A DNA stretch of 64,000 nt from SIG607 sp045605385 (GCA_045605385.1 JAZUPW010000012.1:186001-250000); one strand, 5' to 3'; shown: positions 34,305 through 44,068, counted from the first letter of the stretch. Notes: generated by a model from the letters alone, not told the origin. A program made the numbers and translations.

Positions 34305-34640
34305 TTAGGGATTGCATACTTTGCACGGTTCATAACCGTAACTTATAAGCGCTTCGTAATCGGATTCAAGATATACGTTTTCTTCACTAATTTTCATAGC
34401 AAAAGCACATTCGGGCAAATGGAATTTTTTACTGTTTATATTAGCATAGTAGGTTATAGGTTCATTGTTTGAAACATTGTTGTTTTCTGTGCTTTCAACT
34501 GTAGAAGAATTTGAATAAATGAAAACAGAACTGTTGTCATTAGGATATTTAACAACTTCAACTGAAGGTGGCGTGTATTCATTTTTAGAACAGCCGCACA
34601 GCAAAAGAAGCATTACCGTTAAAATTATAATTTTACGCAT
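34305..34640 (-). CDS. Small lipoprotein with Ada-like zinc-site domain
   Basis: 111 aa. Signal peptide with lipobox LLCGC (lipidation at Cys17), an Asn/Ser-rich linker of about 50 residues, then a domain of about 45 residues: YYANINSKKFHLPEC … GYEPCKVCNP. The His-x3-Cys … Cys-x2-Cys arrangement is the pattern of Ada-like metal-binding domains, also seen fused to secreted nucleases and competence proteins. It is the first gene of the operon with znuC and znuB. There is no separate ZnuA-type solute-binding protein, which normally has about 300 residues. Its zinc binding is inferred. Confidence 0.75.
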   Translation of the reverse strand: MRKIIILTVMLLLLCGCSKNEYTPPSVEVVKYPNDNSSVFIYSNSSTVESTENNNVSNNEPITYYANINSKKFHLPECAFAMKISEENVYLESDYEALISYGYEPCKVCNP

Positions 34641-34687
34641 TTTATCACCTATATTATATTAATACTAATTTTTAAAAAAATCAACCC

Positions 34688-34715
34688 TTGCAAAAAAATG
34701 AGTATATGATAAAAT
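34688..34715 (+). promoter_or_regulatory. Probable promoter of uvrC
   Basis: TTGCAA (34688-34693), 16-nt spacer, TAAAAT (34710-34715). Confidence 0.55.
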
Positions 34716-34741
34716 AATTTTAGGATAAGGGAGGTGCTATG

Positions 34742-36559
34742 ATGAAAAACGAAAAAATTGCAACACTTAAGCGTAATGCAAATAGACTGCCGTTATTACC
34801 GGGCGTTTACATTATGTATTCGGCTGATAATAAAATTATCTATATCGGAAAAGCAAAAGCATTAAAAAATAGGGTTACTCAGTATTTTGGTTCCGAAAAA
34901 AATCATAGCACTAAAGTAAAAAGAATGGTTGAAAATGTAGACCGTTTTGAATACGTTGTATGCGATACCGAATTTGAAGCATTTATACTTGAAAACTCTT
35001 TGATTAAACAACATCAACCAAAATATAATATTCTGCTTAAAGATGATAAAGGTTACCATTATATTAAAATTAGTAATGATAAATGGCGTAAAATTTGCGC
35101 AGTTAAACAAAAAACAAATGATGGTAAATATATTGGTCCTTACAATTCAGGCGTTATTGTTAAAAATACTGTTGACGAGGCACTAAAGGTATTTAAACTT
35201 CCTACCTGTAACCGTTCTTTTGATAAGCCATCTAAACCGTGTTTGAATTACCATATAGGTATTTGCAGTGCGCCTTGTAAAGGCAATATTTCATTAAGTA
35301 ATTATAATGAGCAGGTTGATGCCGCCGTTTCTTTTATTAAAAAGGGTGGATATACAGAAAAAGACCTTGCTGTTCTGAACGAAAAAATGCTTAATGCGGC
35401 AGAAAATTTAGATTTTGAATATGCCGCAAAAATACGAGACAGAATTTCGGCAATTAAAAAAATTACACAAAAACAAAAAGTTGTTAGCGCAACTTACGAG
35501 AATCAAGATATTTTGTGTAGTGTTACTTCAAAAAATGCACTTTGCATTCAACTTCTTAAATTCAGAGGCGGCAAACTTGTTGATCAAAATCACTACTTTT
35601 TTGATAACGATTTATCAAAAGCGGAACTTTATTCACAGTTTTTATCGCAGTATTATAACACTAATGATGACATTCCTCCGCGAATTTTTATAGATGAATT
35701 ACCCGACGAGACTGAATTTTTAGAAAAATTGCTTAGTGAAAAAATAGGTAAGAAATGTGTTATTGCTGTTCCTAAAATCGGAGAGCAAAAGCAACTTGTG
35801 GAAATGTGCAGAAAAAATGCGGCTGAAAATCTTTCTAAAAAATTAGAACGCGGCGCTACAGAAACCAAAGCGCTTGATGAATTGGCAGGTTTGCTAAAAC
35901 TTGGTAAGGCACCCGAATGTATTGAAGCGTATGATATTTCTAATACTCAAGGAAGTGAAAACGTCGGTGTTATGGTAACATTTTTAAACGGTGTGCCATA
36001 TAAAAACGGTTATAGAAAATTTAAAATAAAATCGTTTATGGGACAAGATGATTTTCGTTCTATGGCTGAAGTGCTTGACCGCCGTTTTGCTGAATATGTA
36101 AAAGGTGAAGATGAAAGTTTCAGCAGATTACCCGATTTAATACTTCTTGACGGCGGCGAAGGGCAGATATCTGCAGTTTTGCCTGTACTTGAAAAATATA
36201 ATTTAGACATTAATTTGTTTGGCATGGTTAAAGATAGTAAACACAGAACACGTGCTATTTCTTCAAGCGGCGGTGACATCGCAATTAAATCAACGCGTAG
36301 TGTATTTACTTTAATAACTAAAATCCAGGATGAAGTGCATCGCTTTGCTATTACTTACCATAAAAAAAGAAGTTCTGCTTCAATGCTTGAATCAAAACTT
36401 CTTAAAATTAACGGTATTGGTAAAACCAGAGCAAACGCTCTTTTGAAACATTTTAAATCTATTAGCAAAATTGAAAATGCTGATATTTCCGAACTTTTAA
36501 CGGTAAAAGGTATGAATGAAGTATCCGCTAAAAACGTTTATGAATATTTTAAAAAATAA
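34742..36559 (+). CDS. uvrC: Excinuclease ABC subunit C
   Basis: Makes the dual incisions of nucleotide excision repair with UvrAB. 605 aa. GIY-YIG domain: LPGVYIMYSADNKIIYIGKA; then a Cys cluster (C at about 168, 176, 181, 185 in PTCNRSFDKPSKPC…CSAPC) that in this family binds an iron-sulfur cluster; UVR helix FEYAAKIRDRISAI; RNase H-like domain with EAYDISNTQGS and LDGGEGQ; and a C-terminal helix-hairpin-helix pair. Two ATG codons start the frame; the second (34742) has better spacing from GGGAGG. Confidence 0.96.
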   Translation: MKNEKIATLKRNANRLPLLPGVYIMYSADNKIIYIGKAKALKNRVTQYFGSEKNHSTKVKRMVENVDRFEYVVCDTEFEAFILENSLIKQHQPKYNILLKDDKGYHYIKISNDKWRKICAVKQKTNDGKYIGPYNSGVIVKNTVDEALKVFKLPTCNRSFDKPSKPCLNYHIGICSAPCKGNISLSNYNEQVDAAVSFIKKGGYTEKDLAVLNEKMLNAAENLDFEYAAKIRDRISAIKKITQKQKVVSATYENQDILCSVTSKNALCIQLLKFRGGKLVDQNHYFFDNDLSKAELYSQFLSQYYNTNDDIPPRIFIDELPDETEFLEKLLSEKIGKKCVIAVPKIGEQKQLVEMCRKNAAENLSKKLERGATETKALDELAGLLKLGKAPECIEAYDISNTQGSENVGVMVTFLNGVPYKNGYRKFKIKSFMGQDDFRSMAEVLDRRFAEYVKGEDESFSRLPDLILLDGGEGQISAVLPVLEKYNLDINLFGMVKDSKHRTRAISSSGGDIAIKSTRSVFTLITKIQDEVHRFAITYHKKRSSASMLESKLLKINGIGKTRANALLKHFKSISKIENADISELLTVKGMNEVSAKNVYEYFKK

Positions 36560-36590
36560 AGTGCCTGAATTTCGGGCACTTTATTTTTTT
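36558..36590 (+). terminator. Terminator after uvrC
   Basis: AAAGTGCC / GGCACTTT 8-bp stem with a 9-nt loop, then ATTTTTTT. It also faces the end of the convergent 36599 gene. Confidence 0.85.
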
Positions 36591-36598
36591 ACTGTTGA

Positions 36599-39500
36599 TT
36601 ATTGTGGCAATATCCAACCGTATTCTTTGGGTGAGAACGGGTTTTTTGCAAGCATTTGATATCGGTATTCATCGTTTATCCAACGTTCGTTGTCAATTAA
36701 AATACCAAACTTTAACGGGAAAGAATCGTTCCAACCCGCAAGTTCTTTGTTAATAATAATACGCGTTCCAAAATCTTTATTTTCGGTTTTGTAAACGCTT
36801 TCGGCACGTTCAAGATTTTCTCCAAATAAAGAATGGTGAACTCTGTGCCATTCATTTGTTCTTAAAACCCCGTTTGTAAGATTCATTAAAGGACTTGGGA
36901 AGAAGAAATTATATTCAAAACTGAAAAGGGTACAGGTGTCCGGTTTCGCCGAAATATCCAAATAAAGATTTTCGCTGTCGTGGAACATTCTGAAAGCGCC
37001 TTTTTCACTTACTTTTTCCCAACCCGCATATTCTTCACTTGAATATAAGTTGTAACCACTATAACCGTCAGCAACAAAATAACTTATAGCAGGTTTACCG
37101 CTGATGATGTTGTTGCGAACTACTGCAAATTCGGTGTCTAATAAGACTTTTAACTTTTCAATTCTTCTTTCAATCCTTGACGGATAGAATTTATAGGCAC
37201 CTGCTTCGGCGTGGTAACCCAAGCGACAATCAGCATTACATAGTTCAATCATTAATTTGGAGTTTTCAATTTCTTCAAGAACAATATTCTCCATTAATTT
37301 TAATATTTCATTTGCGTTGCCTTCGTTATAACCTAATTGACTACGTAATTTATAGAATTTTAAAATATTGGTACCGCTTTTGAAAAGCAAGTTAATAGCT
37401 TTTGAAACCGAAATAGTTTCGCCTGTAATTTCGGGTAAAATATTAACTCCGTTTTGCCAACCTTCGCACATTCTTTCGCAAAGTGTTATTGCTTCATCAA
37501 GCGTATGTCCGCTTTGTAAGGCATCGCCAAATCGGTCGCCGCCTAAGTCGTCCAAGAATCTCCAGGATCTTGGTAACTGCTCATTTTTTGGTATTAACGA
37601 TAATTCCCAAGCAATTGAATCGTGCATTGGACCGTAGTAGCTGAACATCGCGTTAATCGGCATATTTCGGTAACCGTCGGAGAAACATTTCCATGCCTTT
37701 GCAACTTCTTTTGCATTTGTCTTTCCGTAAGTAATTGCTGCCAAGTATTCCATAAATGCGTTTTCATCGCTAAAGTCGGTAGTGAAAGAAAGTTCTCCTG
37801 CTGCTTTGCTCATAATTGAAGGATAATTGCCAATGTACCAACACTGCAAAACGCCTTCAACGTTGTATTTGTATGCCTCTTTATATTTTTCAAAAATTAA
37901 ATTTGGTGTTGGTAAATAGGGAACAGAAGCAATTTCGTGAGAATTACATATTTGCATTTTTGCGTAAAGATGTTTACCATTCTTGTTTGCTTGTTTTGCA
38001 AAAGATACAAAAGTATCTGCAGGGCCTGGGTAAGATACCCAGTAGTCAACCGCCATTCGCTTTCTGCCAAGTTGTTCAGCAATTCCAACTTCTTCAAAAT
38101 TAGGCATTAACATTACGTCGTTGGGGGCTGTATTTACATACTCAAGAATATCTTCTTTAATCCATTCACGGTGACCGTAAGTCCAACTGATAAATTCGGC
38201 TTTTGTGCCCGAACGGCGCATGCCTTCTTTAACTAAATCTACAACGTAGGAAAGATTTTCTCCGCGGCTGTATTTACTGCAACGGGGACAATTTACGTAT
38301 CCCGGCACAGAGCAACAGGAAGAAACTCTTTCACCTGCAGTAATATCTATAAAACCGCCTAAATCAGGTAGTTCCGTGAACAAGCGCTGAGTAGATTCTA
38401 TACAATACTCTTTGCCTTTTTCGGTTCTTGGGCAACAGGTAATGGTTCCGTCAAAACCGGGAACGCCTATCATATCCTTGTGGTTTTCTGCTATGTGTTT
38501 ACGAAGACCTGCCGGTTCAATAGCAAATACGTAAACTTTAATACCGTAACGCGCACACTTTTTAATAACCTTTTTTAACTTTTCAATACGCTTTTCGCCG
38601 CCAACACCATACTCTTTAATAATATCACTTTTAACGTAGTCGGGAAAACGCGTATAAATCCAAACACCGTTGTTAGCGTCGTGTGCCAAGCGATTCAAAT
38701 ACTCATCCGGATAATAATCTACATCGTTTTCGAGTTCATCTATATTTAAAGGAAAACGGTTTGTTGGGCTAAAGCAACTTCTGGTAATTCGTGATTTTAC
38801 CTGAGGCTTTCTTGTAATGCACATGGGTTTTAAAGCGGCAGTTTCACTTGCAATAATTAAATCTTCAAGATAATATATACCTCTTCTAATACCTTCAGTG
38901 TCAGCAGCAGAAATTTTAACACCGTTTTCGCTTACTTCAAGTGTGTATTCTTCAAAACAAGATGTTTCTTTGAAAATGGTTGTTACAGGGCAAAGTTTTC
39001 CGCCAATTTCATAAACATCTAAAAAAGTATTAAAGTCATCGTAAACGGTTTTCAAAAGTTTATCGTCATCTTCAAAATTACAAACCAAATACATACCGTT
39101 AAGGTTAATCTCTTCAGTTTCGATTTTTCTTTTGCCAAATAAATCGGGTTTTTTAGAATGATACGGTTTGCAGAGTTCGTCAATGAAACTGTAGTCGGGT
39201 TGATCCTTTAACAATTCCTTGGTTGGGACTTCCAGTTTTTCAAAATAATATTTGTCAAAGTTCAAAGATTTAATTTCATTCATCCACTTCATTGCGCAGG
39301 AATCAACAAGCCATTTATCGGGATTATTCCAAGTGTTTTCCATTATATACTGGCATACATCTTTCGCTTTTACAGCCGAAAGTGTTGCGTTTCCGCATTT
39401 AACTGTTGTAACAAAACCGTTTTTAATAATTTCGTTTTCAACAACATCTTTATTTAAATAAGGCCAGAAAAGGTTTTTGTTGTCAAGTAACGGTCGTAGT

Positions 39501-40078
39501 TCAAATGAGCAAATTTTGGCTTTATACTCATCATATCTGCCGTACTCCTTTGCAATTGACAAGGCTTTTTCTACAAGTGTGTATTCACATAAATGTCGAA
39601 AAGTTAAAGGTTCAAAGTCAACACCAACCATTACAACGGTTGCGTTTATGTCAAAAAGTTTTTGCCAAGGGGAATCGTTAGAAAAGGGAGTATCGCCGTA
39701 AATGCCATATCTTTTACCGGTTATACCGTGAGTTTTAGTTAAAAATTCTGCTTTTTCACCAATGGCTGCAACAGAATGGGTTGCCTGATTACTTCTTAAT
39801 GCCTCAGGTCTATTTCTGAATACTTCAGTAATCAAACCCGTATCAGATGGTTTGTTAATATTCCAAGTATTATATGCTTCTCTGAAATTTTTCATAGCAA
39901 GGGTGGGTACAACCACCGTGCCACTGTCACCAACTGCACTAATAAACGCGTCAATAACATCATCGGCACCGTTTTCAACATTGCCGAAACTTTTCAGCGA
40001 TGAATGAAATAAAACAGTATCACCATTATCTAACCCTAATTTTTTTAAAGAATTCAGTATGTCTGATTTCGTTACCAT
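36599..40078 (-). CDS. Two-part protein: AAC(3)-like acetyltransferase fused to a glycoside-hydrolase-like region
   Basis: 1159 aa. Residues 1-260 match the AAC(3)/YokD (Antibiotic_NAT) family: VLFHSSLKSFG, VVVPTLAM, RSNQATHSVAAIGEKAEFL and VVMVGVDFEPLTFRHLCEY. From about 315 a second protein begins, with an N-terminal beta region (ISAADTEGIRRGIYYLEDLI). A probable TIM barrel follows (residues 430-800: ANNGVWIYTRFPDY, GIKVYVFAIEP, GGFIDITAGERVSSC, NCPRCSKYSRG), then a helical domain (830-990) and a closing beta domain. It resembles GH20-like or DUF4838-type proteins. The start at 40078 is fixed by GGGAGG 8 nt upstream. No signal peptide, so it acts in the cytosol. Fusion junction and enzyme activity are unproven. 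Confidence 0.8.
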   Translation of the reverse strand: MVTKSDILNSLKKLGLDNGDTVLFHSSLKSFGNVENGADDVIDAFISAVGDSGTVVVPTLAMKNFREAYNTWNINKPSDTGLITEVFRNRPEALRSNQATHSVAAIGEKAEFLTKTHGITGKRYGIYGDTPFSNDSPWQKLFDINATVVMVGVDFEPLTFRHLCEYTLVEKALSIAKEYGRYDEYKAKICSFELRPLLDNKNLFWPYLNKDVVENEIIKNGFVTTVKCGNATLSAVKAKDVCQYIMENTWNNPDKWLVDSCAMKWMNEIKSLNFDKYYFEKLEVPTKELLKDQPDYSFIDELCKPYHSKKPDLFGKRKIETEEINLNGMYLVCNFEDDDKLLKTVYDDFNTFLDVYEIGGKLCPVTTIFKETSCFEEYTLEVSENGVKISAADTEGIRRGIYYLEDLIIASETAALKPMCITRKPQVKSRITRSCFSPTNRFPLNIDELENDVDYYPDEYLNRLAHDANNGVWIYTRFPDYVKSDIIKEYGVGGEKRIEKLKKVIKKCARYGIKVYVFAIEPAGLRKHIAENHKDMIGVPGFDGTITCCPRTEKGKEYCIESTQRLFTELPDLGGFIDITAGERVSSCCSVPGYVNCPRCSKYSRGENLSYVVDLVKEGMRRSGTKAEFISWTYGHREWIKEDILEYVNTAPNDVMLMPNFEEVGIAEQLGRKRMAVDYWVSYPGPADTFVSFAKQANKNGKHLYAKMQICNSHEIASVPYLPTPNLIFEKYKEAYKYNVEGVLQCWYIGNYPSIMSKAAGELSFTTDFSDENAFMEYLAAITYGKTNAKEVAKAWKCFSDGYRNMPINAMFSYYGPMHDSIAWELSLIPKNEQLPRSWRFLDDLGGDRFGDALQSGHTLDEAITLCERMCEGWQNGVNILPEITGETISVSKAINLLFKSGTNILKFYKLRSQLGYNEGNANEILKLMENIVLEEIENSKLMIELCNADCRLGYHAEAGAYKFYPSRIERRIEKLKVLLDTEFAVVRNNIISGKPAISYFVADGYSGYNLYSSEEYAGWEKVSEKGAFRMFHDSENLYLDISAKPDTCTLFSFEYNFFFPSPLMNLTNGVLRTNEWHRVHHSLFGENLERAESVYKTENKDFGTRIIINKELAGWNDSFPLKFGILIDNERWINDEYRYQMLAKNPFSPKEYGWILPQ

Positions 40079-40111
40079 ATAATTTGCCTCCCAAGCAGTT
40101 TTGTTGAGTAA

Positions 40112-40140
40112 ATGATAGTTCAACGCCTATTAAAAGTCAA
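40112..40140 (-). promoter_or_regulatory. Sigma-A promoter of the fusion gene with overlapping inverted repeat
   Basis: Minus strand TTGACT (40140-40135), 17-nt spacer, TATCAT (40117-40112). GTTGA and TCAAC, 12 nt apart, straddle the -10 box and could be an operator. Confidence 0.65.
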
Positions 40141-40176
40141 GGTAATATTGTCATATAAAATTGTACTTTTGTAAAC

Positions 40177-40204
40177 AAAAACCGACTCAAAAGAGTCGGT
40201 TTAA
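40177..40204 (-). terminator. Terminator of the potABCD operon
   Basis: AAAACCGACTC / GAGTCGGTTTT stem, loop of four, followed on the minus strand by TTTTTG. Confidence 0.88.
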
Positions 40205-40207
40205 AAG

Positions 40208-41317
40208 TTAATATAGTTTTACGTCAATCCATAAATTTTCGTAGTACGAGCGAATTTCGGGGTCAATATCCCTATAATACTCAGTTATAGGTGTGTTTTC
40301 AGGGGTTGGGTAAAGAATTTCGTTGCCGTAATAACAATAATCGGGATTATTTACCACCGAAGTGTTAGGAGAAGCATAACCTATGTATTCCGCATTGGCA
40401 AGTGCAATTTCGGGTTCAAGTAAAAAGTTAATATACATCATTGCCGCATCAAAGTTCTTGCAGGATTTAGGAATACAAACGGAATCTACAAAAATGTTAG
40501 TACCTTCTTTTGGATACACAAAAGCAAGATCTTCGTTTACATCATACATTGTAAGAAAATCGCCTGCATAATAGGGCGCAATAGCGGCTTCGCCTGTTTC
40601 CATTTTACCGTAAACTTCATCCATAACGTAGGATTGCAGAATTTTTTTCTGTTGTTTCAAAAGTTCGGCGGCACTGTCCCAATCTGCTTTGTTGTGAGAA
40701 TTGATATCGGTACCGTCAAGAAACTGAGCAACCATAAAAGCATCTCTTGGATTATTAAACATAAGTAAATTATTCTTGTGTTGTTCATCCCAGAAATCGC
40801 ACCATCCCGTTATAGGAGATTTAACGAGTTTTGTGTTATAAATTATTCCAACCATACCAACGTTATAAGCAACGGTGTACTTGTTTTCGGTGTCAAAAAA
40901 TAAATTTTTATATTTTTCGTCAATTAAATCATAGTTGCTTATACTTTCCGTATTAATGGGCAAAAGCATATCTTCGTTTCTCATTCTTGCTATCATATAG
41001 TCTGAAGGAATAACAAGGTCATAGGAAACACCTGCTGTGCGAAGTTGAGAATACATTGTTTCGTTGCTTTCAAAAGTGGAATAATTTACTCTAATGCCCG
41101 TAATTCTTTCAAATTCCTTATTTACGTCAATACTGCCGTCACTGCCGTCAGAAATATATTCGCCCCAGTTATAAACGTTTAATACGGTACCTTCAAGCGA
41201 ACGGTCATATTCGCCGCGAAGTTCTAAATCAACATATTCATAACCGCAACCACCCATAACGAAACAAAGAGATATAGAAATAATGAAACATAAAACAATA
41301 CAAATTAGTTTTTTCAC
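40208..41317 (-). CDS. potD: Spermidine/putrescine ABC transporter substrate-binding lipoprotein PotD
   Basis: Extracytoplasmic polyamine receptor. 369 aa. Lipobox MGGC with lipidation at Cys24. Mature protein begins with EGTVLNVYNWGEYI, the PotD/PotF start, followed by YSTFESNETMYSQL and YDLVIPSDYMI. VPKSCKNFDAAMMYINFLL is typical of the second lobe. Last gene of the potA-B-C-D unit; overlaps potC by 4 bp. Confidence 0.94.
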   Translation of the reverse strand: MKKLICIVLCFIISISLCFVMGGCGYEYVDLELRGEYDRSLEGTVLNVYNWGEYISDGSDGSIDVNKEFERITGIRVNYSTFESNETMYSQLRTAGVSYDLVIPSDYMIARMRNEDMLLPINTESISNYDLIDEKYKNLFFDTENKYTVAYNVGMVGIIYNTKLVKSPITGWCDFWDEQHKNNLLMFNNPRDAFMVAQFLDGTDINSHNKADWDSAAELLKQQKKILQSYVMDEVYGKMETGEAAIAPYYAGDFLTMYDVNEDLAFVYPKEGTNIFVDSVCIPKSCKNFDAAMMYINFLLEPEIALANAEYIGYASPNTSVVNNPDYCYYGNEILYPTPENTPITEYYRDIDPEIRSYYENLWIDVKLY

Positions 41318-42117
41318 GAAATCATACCCCTTTTCTTGTCAGATTTGTTCTGAACTGTATTATATAGAATCATAAGGGCAAACACTGAAAAGAAGATAAT
41401 TGTAGCAAGAGCGTATGTATCAGGAGTAACGGTCTTTTTGGTCATATTGTAAATAACAATAGGCAGAGTCTGATAATGACCGCAAGTAAAGTAACTGATT
41501 ACAAAATCGTCAAGTGATAGCGTAAATGCCATAATAAAGCCTGTTGCAATACCGCTTGAAATTGAAGGAATTACAACCTTGAAAAACGCCTGAAGGGGAG
41601 TACAACCAAGATCTTGCGCTGCCTGAGATAGACTTGCATCGGTTTGTTTCAGTTTTGGAAGAACCGAAAGAATAACGTAAGGCAAATTGAAGGTAATATG
41701 TGCAATTAATACGGTTAACATACCAAGAGATTCGTTAAGCCTTAATAATTTTCCAAAAAATATAAACAAAAGCATTAACGAAACGCCCGTAACAATATCG
41801 GCATTCATCATAGGAATATTTGTTACCGACATTATTGCCGATTTTGTAAGTCGGTTTCTTATTCCCATAATACCAACCGAAGCAGCAGTACCTAAAATAG
41901 TTGAAATACAAGCAGAAAGTACTGCTATAAAGATTGTGTGTTTAAGTGCTTCAAGCATTTCAGTATTAAAGGCGAGGTTTGCATACCAGTCAAACGAAAA
42001 GCCTTCAAAAACCCAAACACTTGAACCGCTGTTGAAGGAAAAGAATACCATAACAGCAATAGGTGCGTACAAGAAGATAATAATAAGGGCAATATACAGT
42101 TTGGAAAGTATTTTCAA
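41314..42117 (-). CDS. potC: Polyamine ABC transporter permease PotC
   Basis: 267 aa, six membrane helices. The permease motif AAQDLGCTPLQAFFKVVIPSI (EAA loop) is clear. The N-terminus KLYIALIIIFLYAPIAVMVFFSFN is the standard PotC start. Overlaps potB by 4 bp and potD by 4 bp. Confidence 0.94.
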   Translation of the reverse strand: MKILSKLYIALIIIFLYAPIAVMVFFSFNSGSSVWVFEGFSFDWYANLAFNTEMLEALKHTIFIAVLSACISTILGTAASVGIMGIRNRLTKSAIMSVTNIPMMNADIVTGVSLMLLFIFFGKLLRLNESLGMLTVLIAHITFNLPYVILSVLPKLKQTDASLSQAAQDLGCTPLQAFFKVVIPSISSGIATGFIMAFTLSLDDFVISYFTCGHYQTLPIVIYNMTKKTVTPDTYALATIIFFSVFALMILYNTVQNKSDKKRGMIS

Positions 42118-42947
42118 AGTATAACACCTCCGTCGCTGTCACTATCTGAAAAGCGGTTCATAATAAACATACAAACAACTATCATTAAGGTTAATATAAT
42201 AGAGATTACCGAAGCAACACGGTAGTAATCGGGGCCTAAATTAAACAAATACTCAATTACGTCACCAATCATCATTGTTTTGTTTCCGCCTAATTTCTGC
42301 GAAATGTAAAAGGTACTTACCGAAGGTACGAAAACCATAGTAATACCTGAAGCAACTCCGGGAAGACTAAGCGGAAAAATAACACGTTTCAATACACTTG
42401 CTTTATTGGCGCCAAGGTCTTCGGCGGCCTGAGTAAGTGAACGGTCTATTTTGCACATAACAGTATAAATGGGTAAAATCATATAGGGCAAAAAGTCATA
42501 AACCATACCTAAAATAACCGTGCCCGGACGGTTAATTAATTGTAATGGACCTATTCCAAACTTACTAAGAAAAGAATTGATTATTCCAGTGTTAGAAAGT
42601 ATGGTAATCCAGGAATATGTGCGTATAAGAAAGTTAGTCCACATAGGTAGCATTACAAGAATCATAAGCATTCTTTGTGAACTTATTTTGGTTTTAGACA
42701 TAAGGTAGGCAAGGGGATATGCCAAAAGTAAAGTAATTACAGTTGCTGCAAAAGCGTATAAAATTGAAATCACAAACGCTTTTTTATAACGTCCTATTGT
42801 GGCAAAATTAGCAAGTGAAAATACACCTGCATCATCTGTAAGCGCATAATACACCATAATAAAAAGCGGAATTATTATAAAAATAGCAGACCAAACCACA
42901 TAAGGCGAAGCAACAAGATAACTTGTTAAATGCTTAGAGGATTTCAT
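42114..42947 (-). CDS. potB: Polyamine ABC transporter permease PotB
   Basis: 277 aa with six membrane helices and EAA loop AAEDLGANKASVLKRVIFPL. PYVVWSAIFIIIPLFIMVYYALT is the typical N-terminal helix. Starts at the last base of potA. Confidence 0.94.
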   Translation of the reverse strand: MKSSKHLTSYLVASPYVVWSAIFIIIPLFIMVYYALTDDAGVFSLANFATIGRYKKAFVISILYAFAATVITLLLAYPLAYLMSKTKISSQRMLMILVMLPMWTNFLIRTYSWITILSNTGIINSFLSKFGIGPLQLINRPGTVILGMVYDFLPYMILPIYTVMCKIDRSLTQAAEDLGANKASVLKRVIFPLSLPGVASGITMVFVPSVSTFYISQKLGGNKTMMIGDVIEYLFNLGPDYYRVASVISIILTLMIVVCMFIMNRFSDSDSDGGVIL

Positions 42948-44068
42948 TATTCATCCTCCTCAACAACACTTAACTGCTCAATTTCATCGCTGAAAGTGCT
43001 GTAGTCACCATATCTGCCCGAATATTCGGATTTTTTCATAATATGAATTGCATCTGGTTCAATAAATAAGCCGACTTTTTCATCAATGTGATGCTCATCA
43101 GTTGTCTGAATCATCCATTTAAAACCACCGATATCAACGATTATCTCGAAGTGAACACCTAAAAACGTAACAGAAGTTACGGTACCGGTCAGCATACCTT
43201 TATCAACGCTTACAATATCAACGTCTTCGGGCCTTACAACAACGTCTACTTTTTCATTTGGCTCAAAACCTGAGTCAAGACATTCAAAAATTTGTCCTGA
43301 AAACTGTGCTTTAAAGTCAGAAAGCATAACACCGTCAAGTATGTTGGATTCACCGATAAAATCGGCTACAAACGCATTTTTTGGCTCGTTGTAAATATCT
43401 TTCGGTGTGCCAACCTGCTGTATCTTACCGTTATCCATTACAACAACTCTGTCTGACATTGAAAGCGCTTCTTCTTGGTCGTGAGTAACGAAAATAAAGG
43501 TAATGCCAAGTTGCCTTTGAATCTTTTTAAGTTCATTTTGCATATCTTTACGAAGTTTTAAATCAAGAGCTGCAAGTGGTTCATCCAGCAAAAGAACACG
43601 TGGGTTATTAGCAAGCGCTCTTGCGATTGCAACACGCTGTTGCTGACCGCCCGAAAGATTATCTATTTTACGCTTTTCCATACCCGAAAGATTTACAAGT
43701 TTAAGCATTTCGGTTACTTTTTCTTTAATTTCATTTTCGGGTAATTTTTTAATTCTTAAACCAAAAGCAATATTTTCGAAAACGTTTAAATGCGGAAAAA
43801 GTGCGTAACGTTGAAAAATTGTATTAACGTTTCTTTTATATGCAGGAACGTCATTGATTTTTTTGTTTTCAAAAACAATATCACCATGGTCGGGTTCAAG
43901 AAATCCTGCGATAATTCTTAAGGTGGTGGTTTTTCCACAACCTGAAGGACCAAGTAATGTAATAAATTCCTTATCACATATATCAAGGCTTAAATCATCA
44001 AGAACAGTTTCACCCTCAAAGGCCATAGTGACATTTTTTAATTCAATTATTTTGTTGTTATTTTCCAT
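42947..44068 (-). CDS. potA: Polyamine ABC transporter ATP-binding protein PotA
   Basis: 373 aa. Walker A GPSGCGKTTTLR, signature LSGGQQQRVAIARAL, Walker B LLLDEPLAALD, His switch FVTHDQEEAL, and a C-terminal TOBE domain (about 285-355) typical of PotA/MalK. First gene of the operon. Its AAAGGGGG ribosome-binding site is in the 3' strand of the closing helix of a structured leader (44081-44165). Confidence 0.96.
   Translation of the reverse strand: MENNNKIIELKNVTMAFEGETVLDDLSLDICDKEFITLLGPSGCGKTTTLRIIAGFLEPDHGDIVFENKKINDVPAYKRNVNTIFQRYALFPHLNVFENIAFGLRIKKLPENEIKEKVTEMLKLVNLSGMEKRKIDNLSGGQQQRVAIARALANNPRVLLLDEPLAALDLKLRKDMQNELKKIQRQLGITFIFVTHDQEEALSMSDRVVVMDNGKIQQVGTPKDIYNEPKNAFVADFIGESNILDGVMLSDFKAQFSGQIFECLDSGFEPNEKVDVVVRPEDVDIVSVDKGMLTGTVTSVTFLGVHFEIIVDIGGFKWMIQTTDEHHIDEKVGLFIEPDAIHIMKKSEYSGRYGDYSTFSDEIEQLSVVEEDE

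Noticed and set aside
36599..40078. Aminoglycoside resistance gene
   Set aside because: The AAC(3) fold alone does not show resistance; the fusion to a glycosidase-like region and the core-genome setting argue for a metabolic role.
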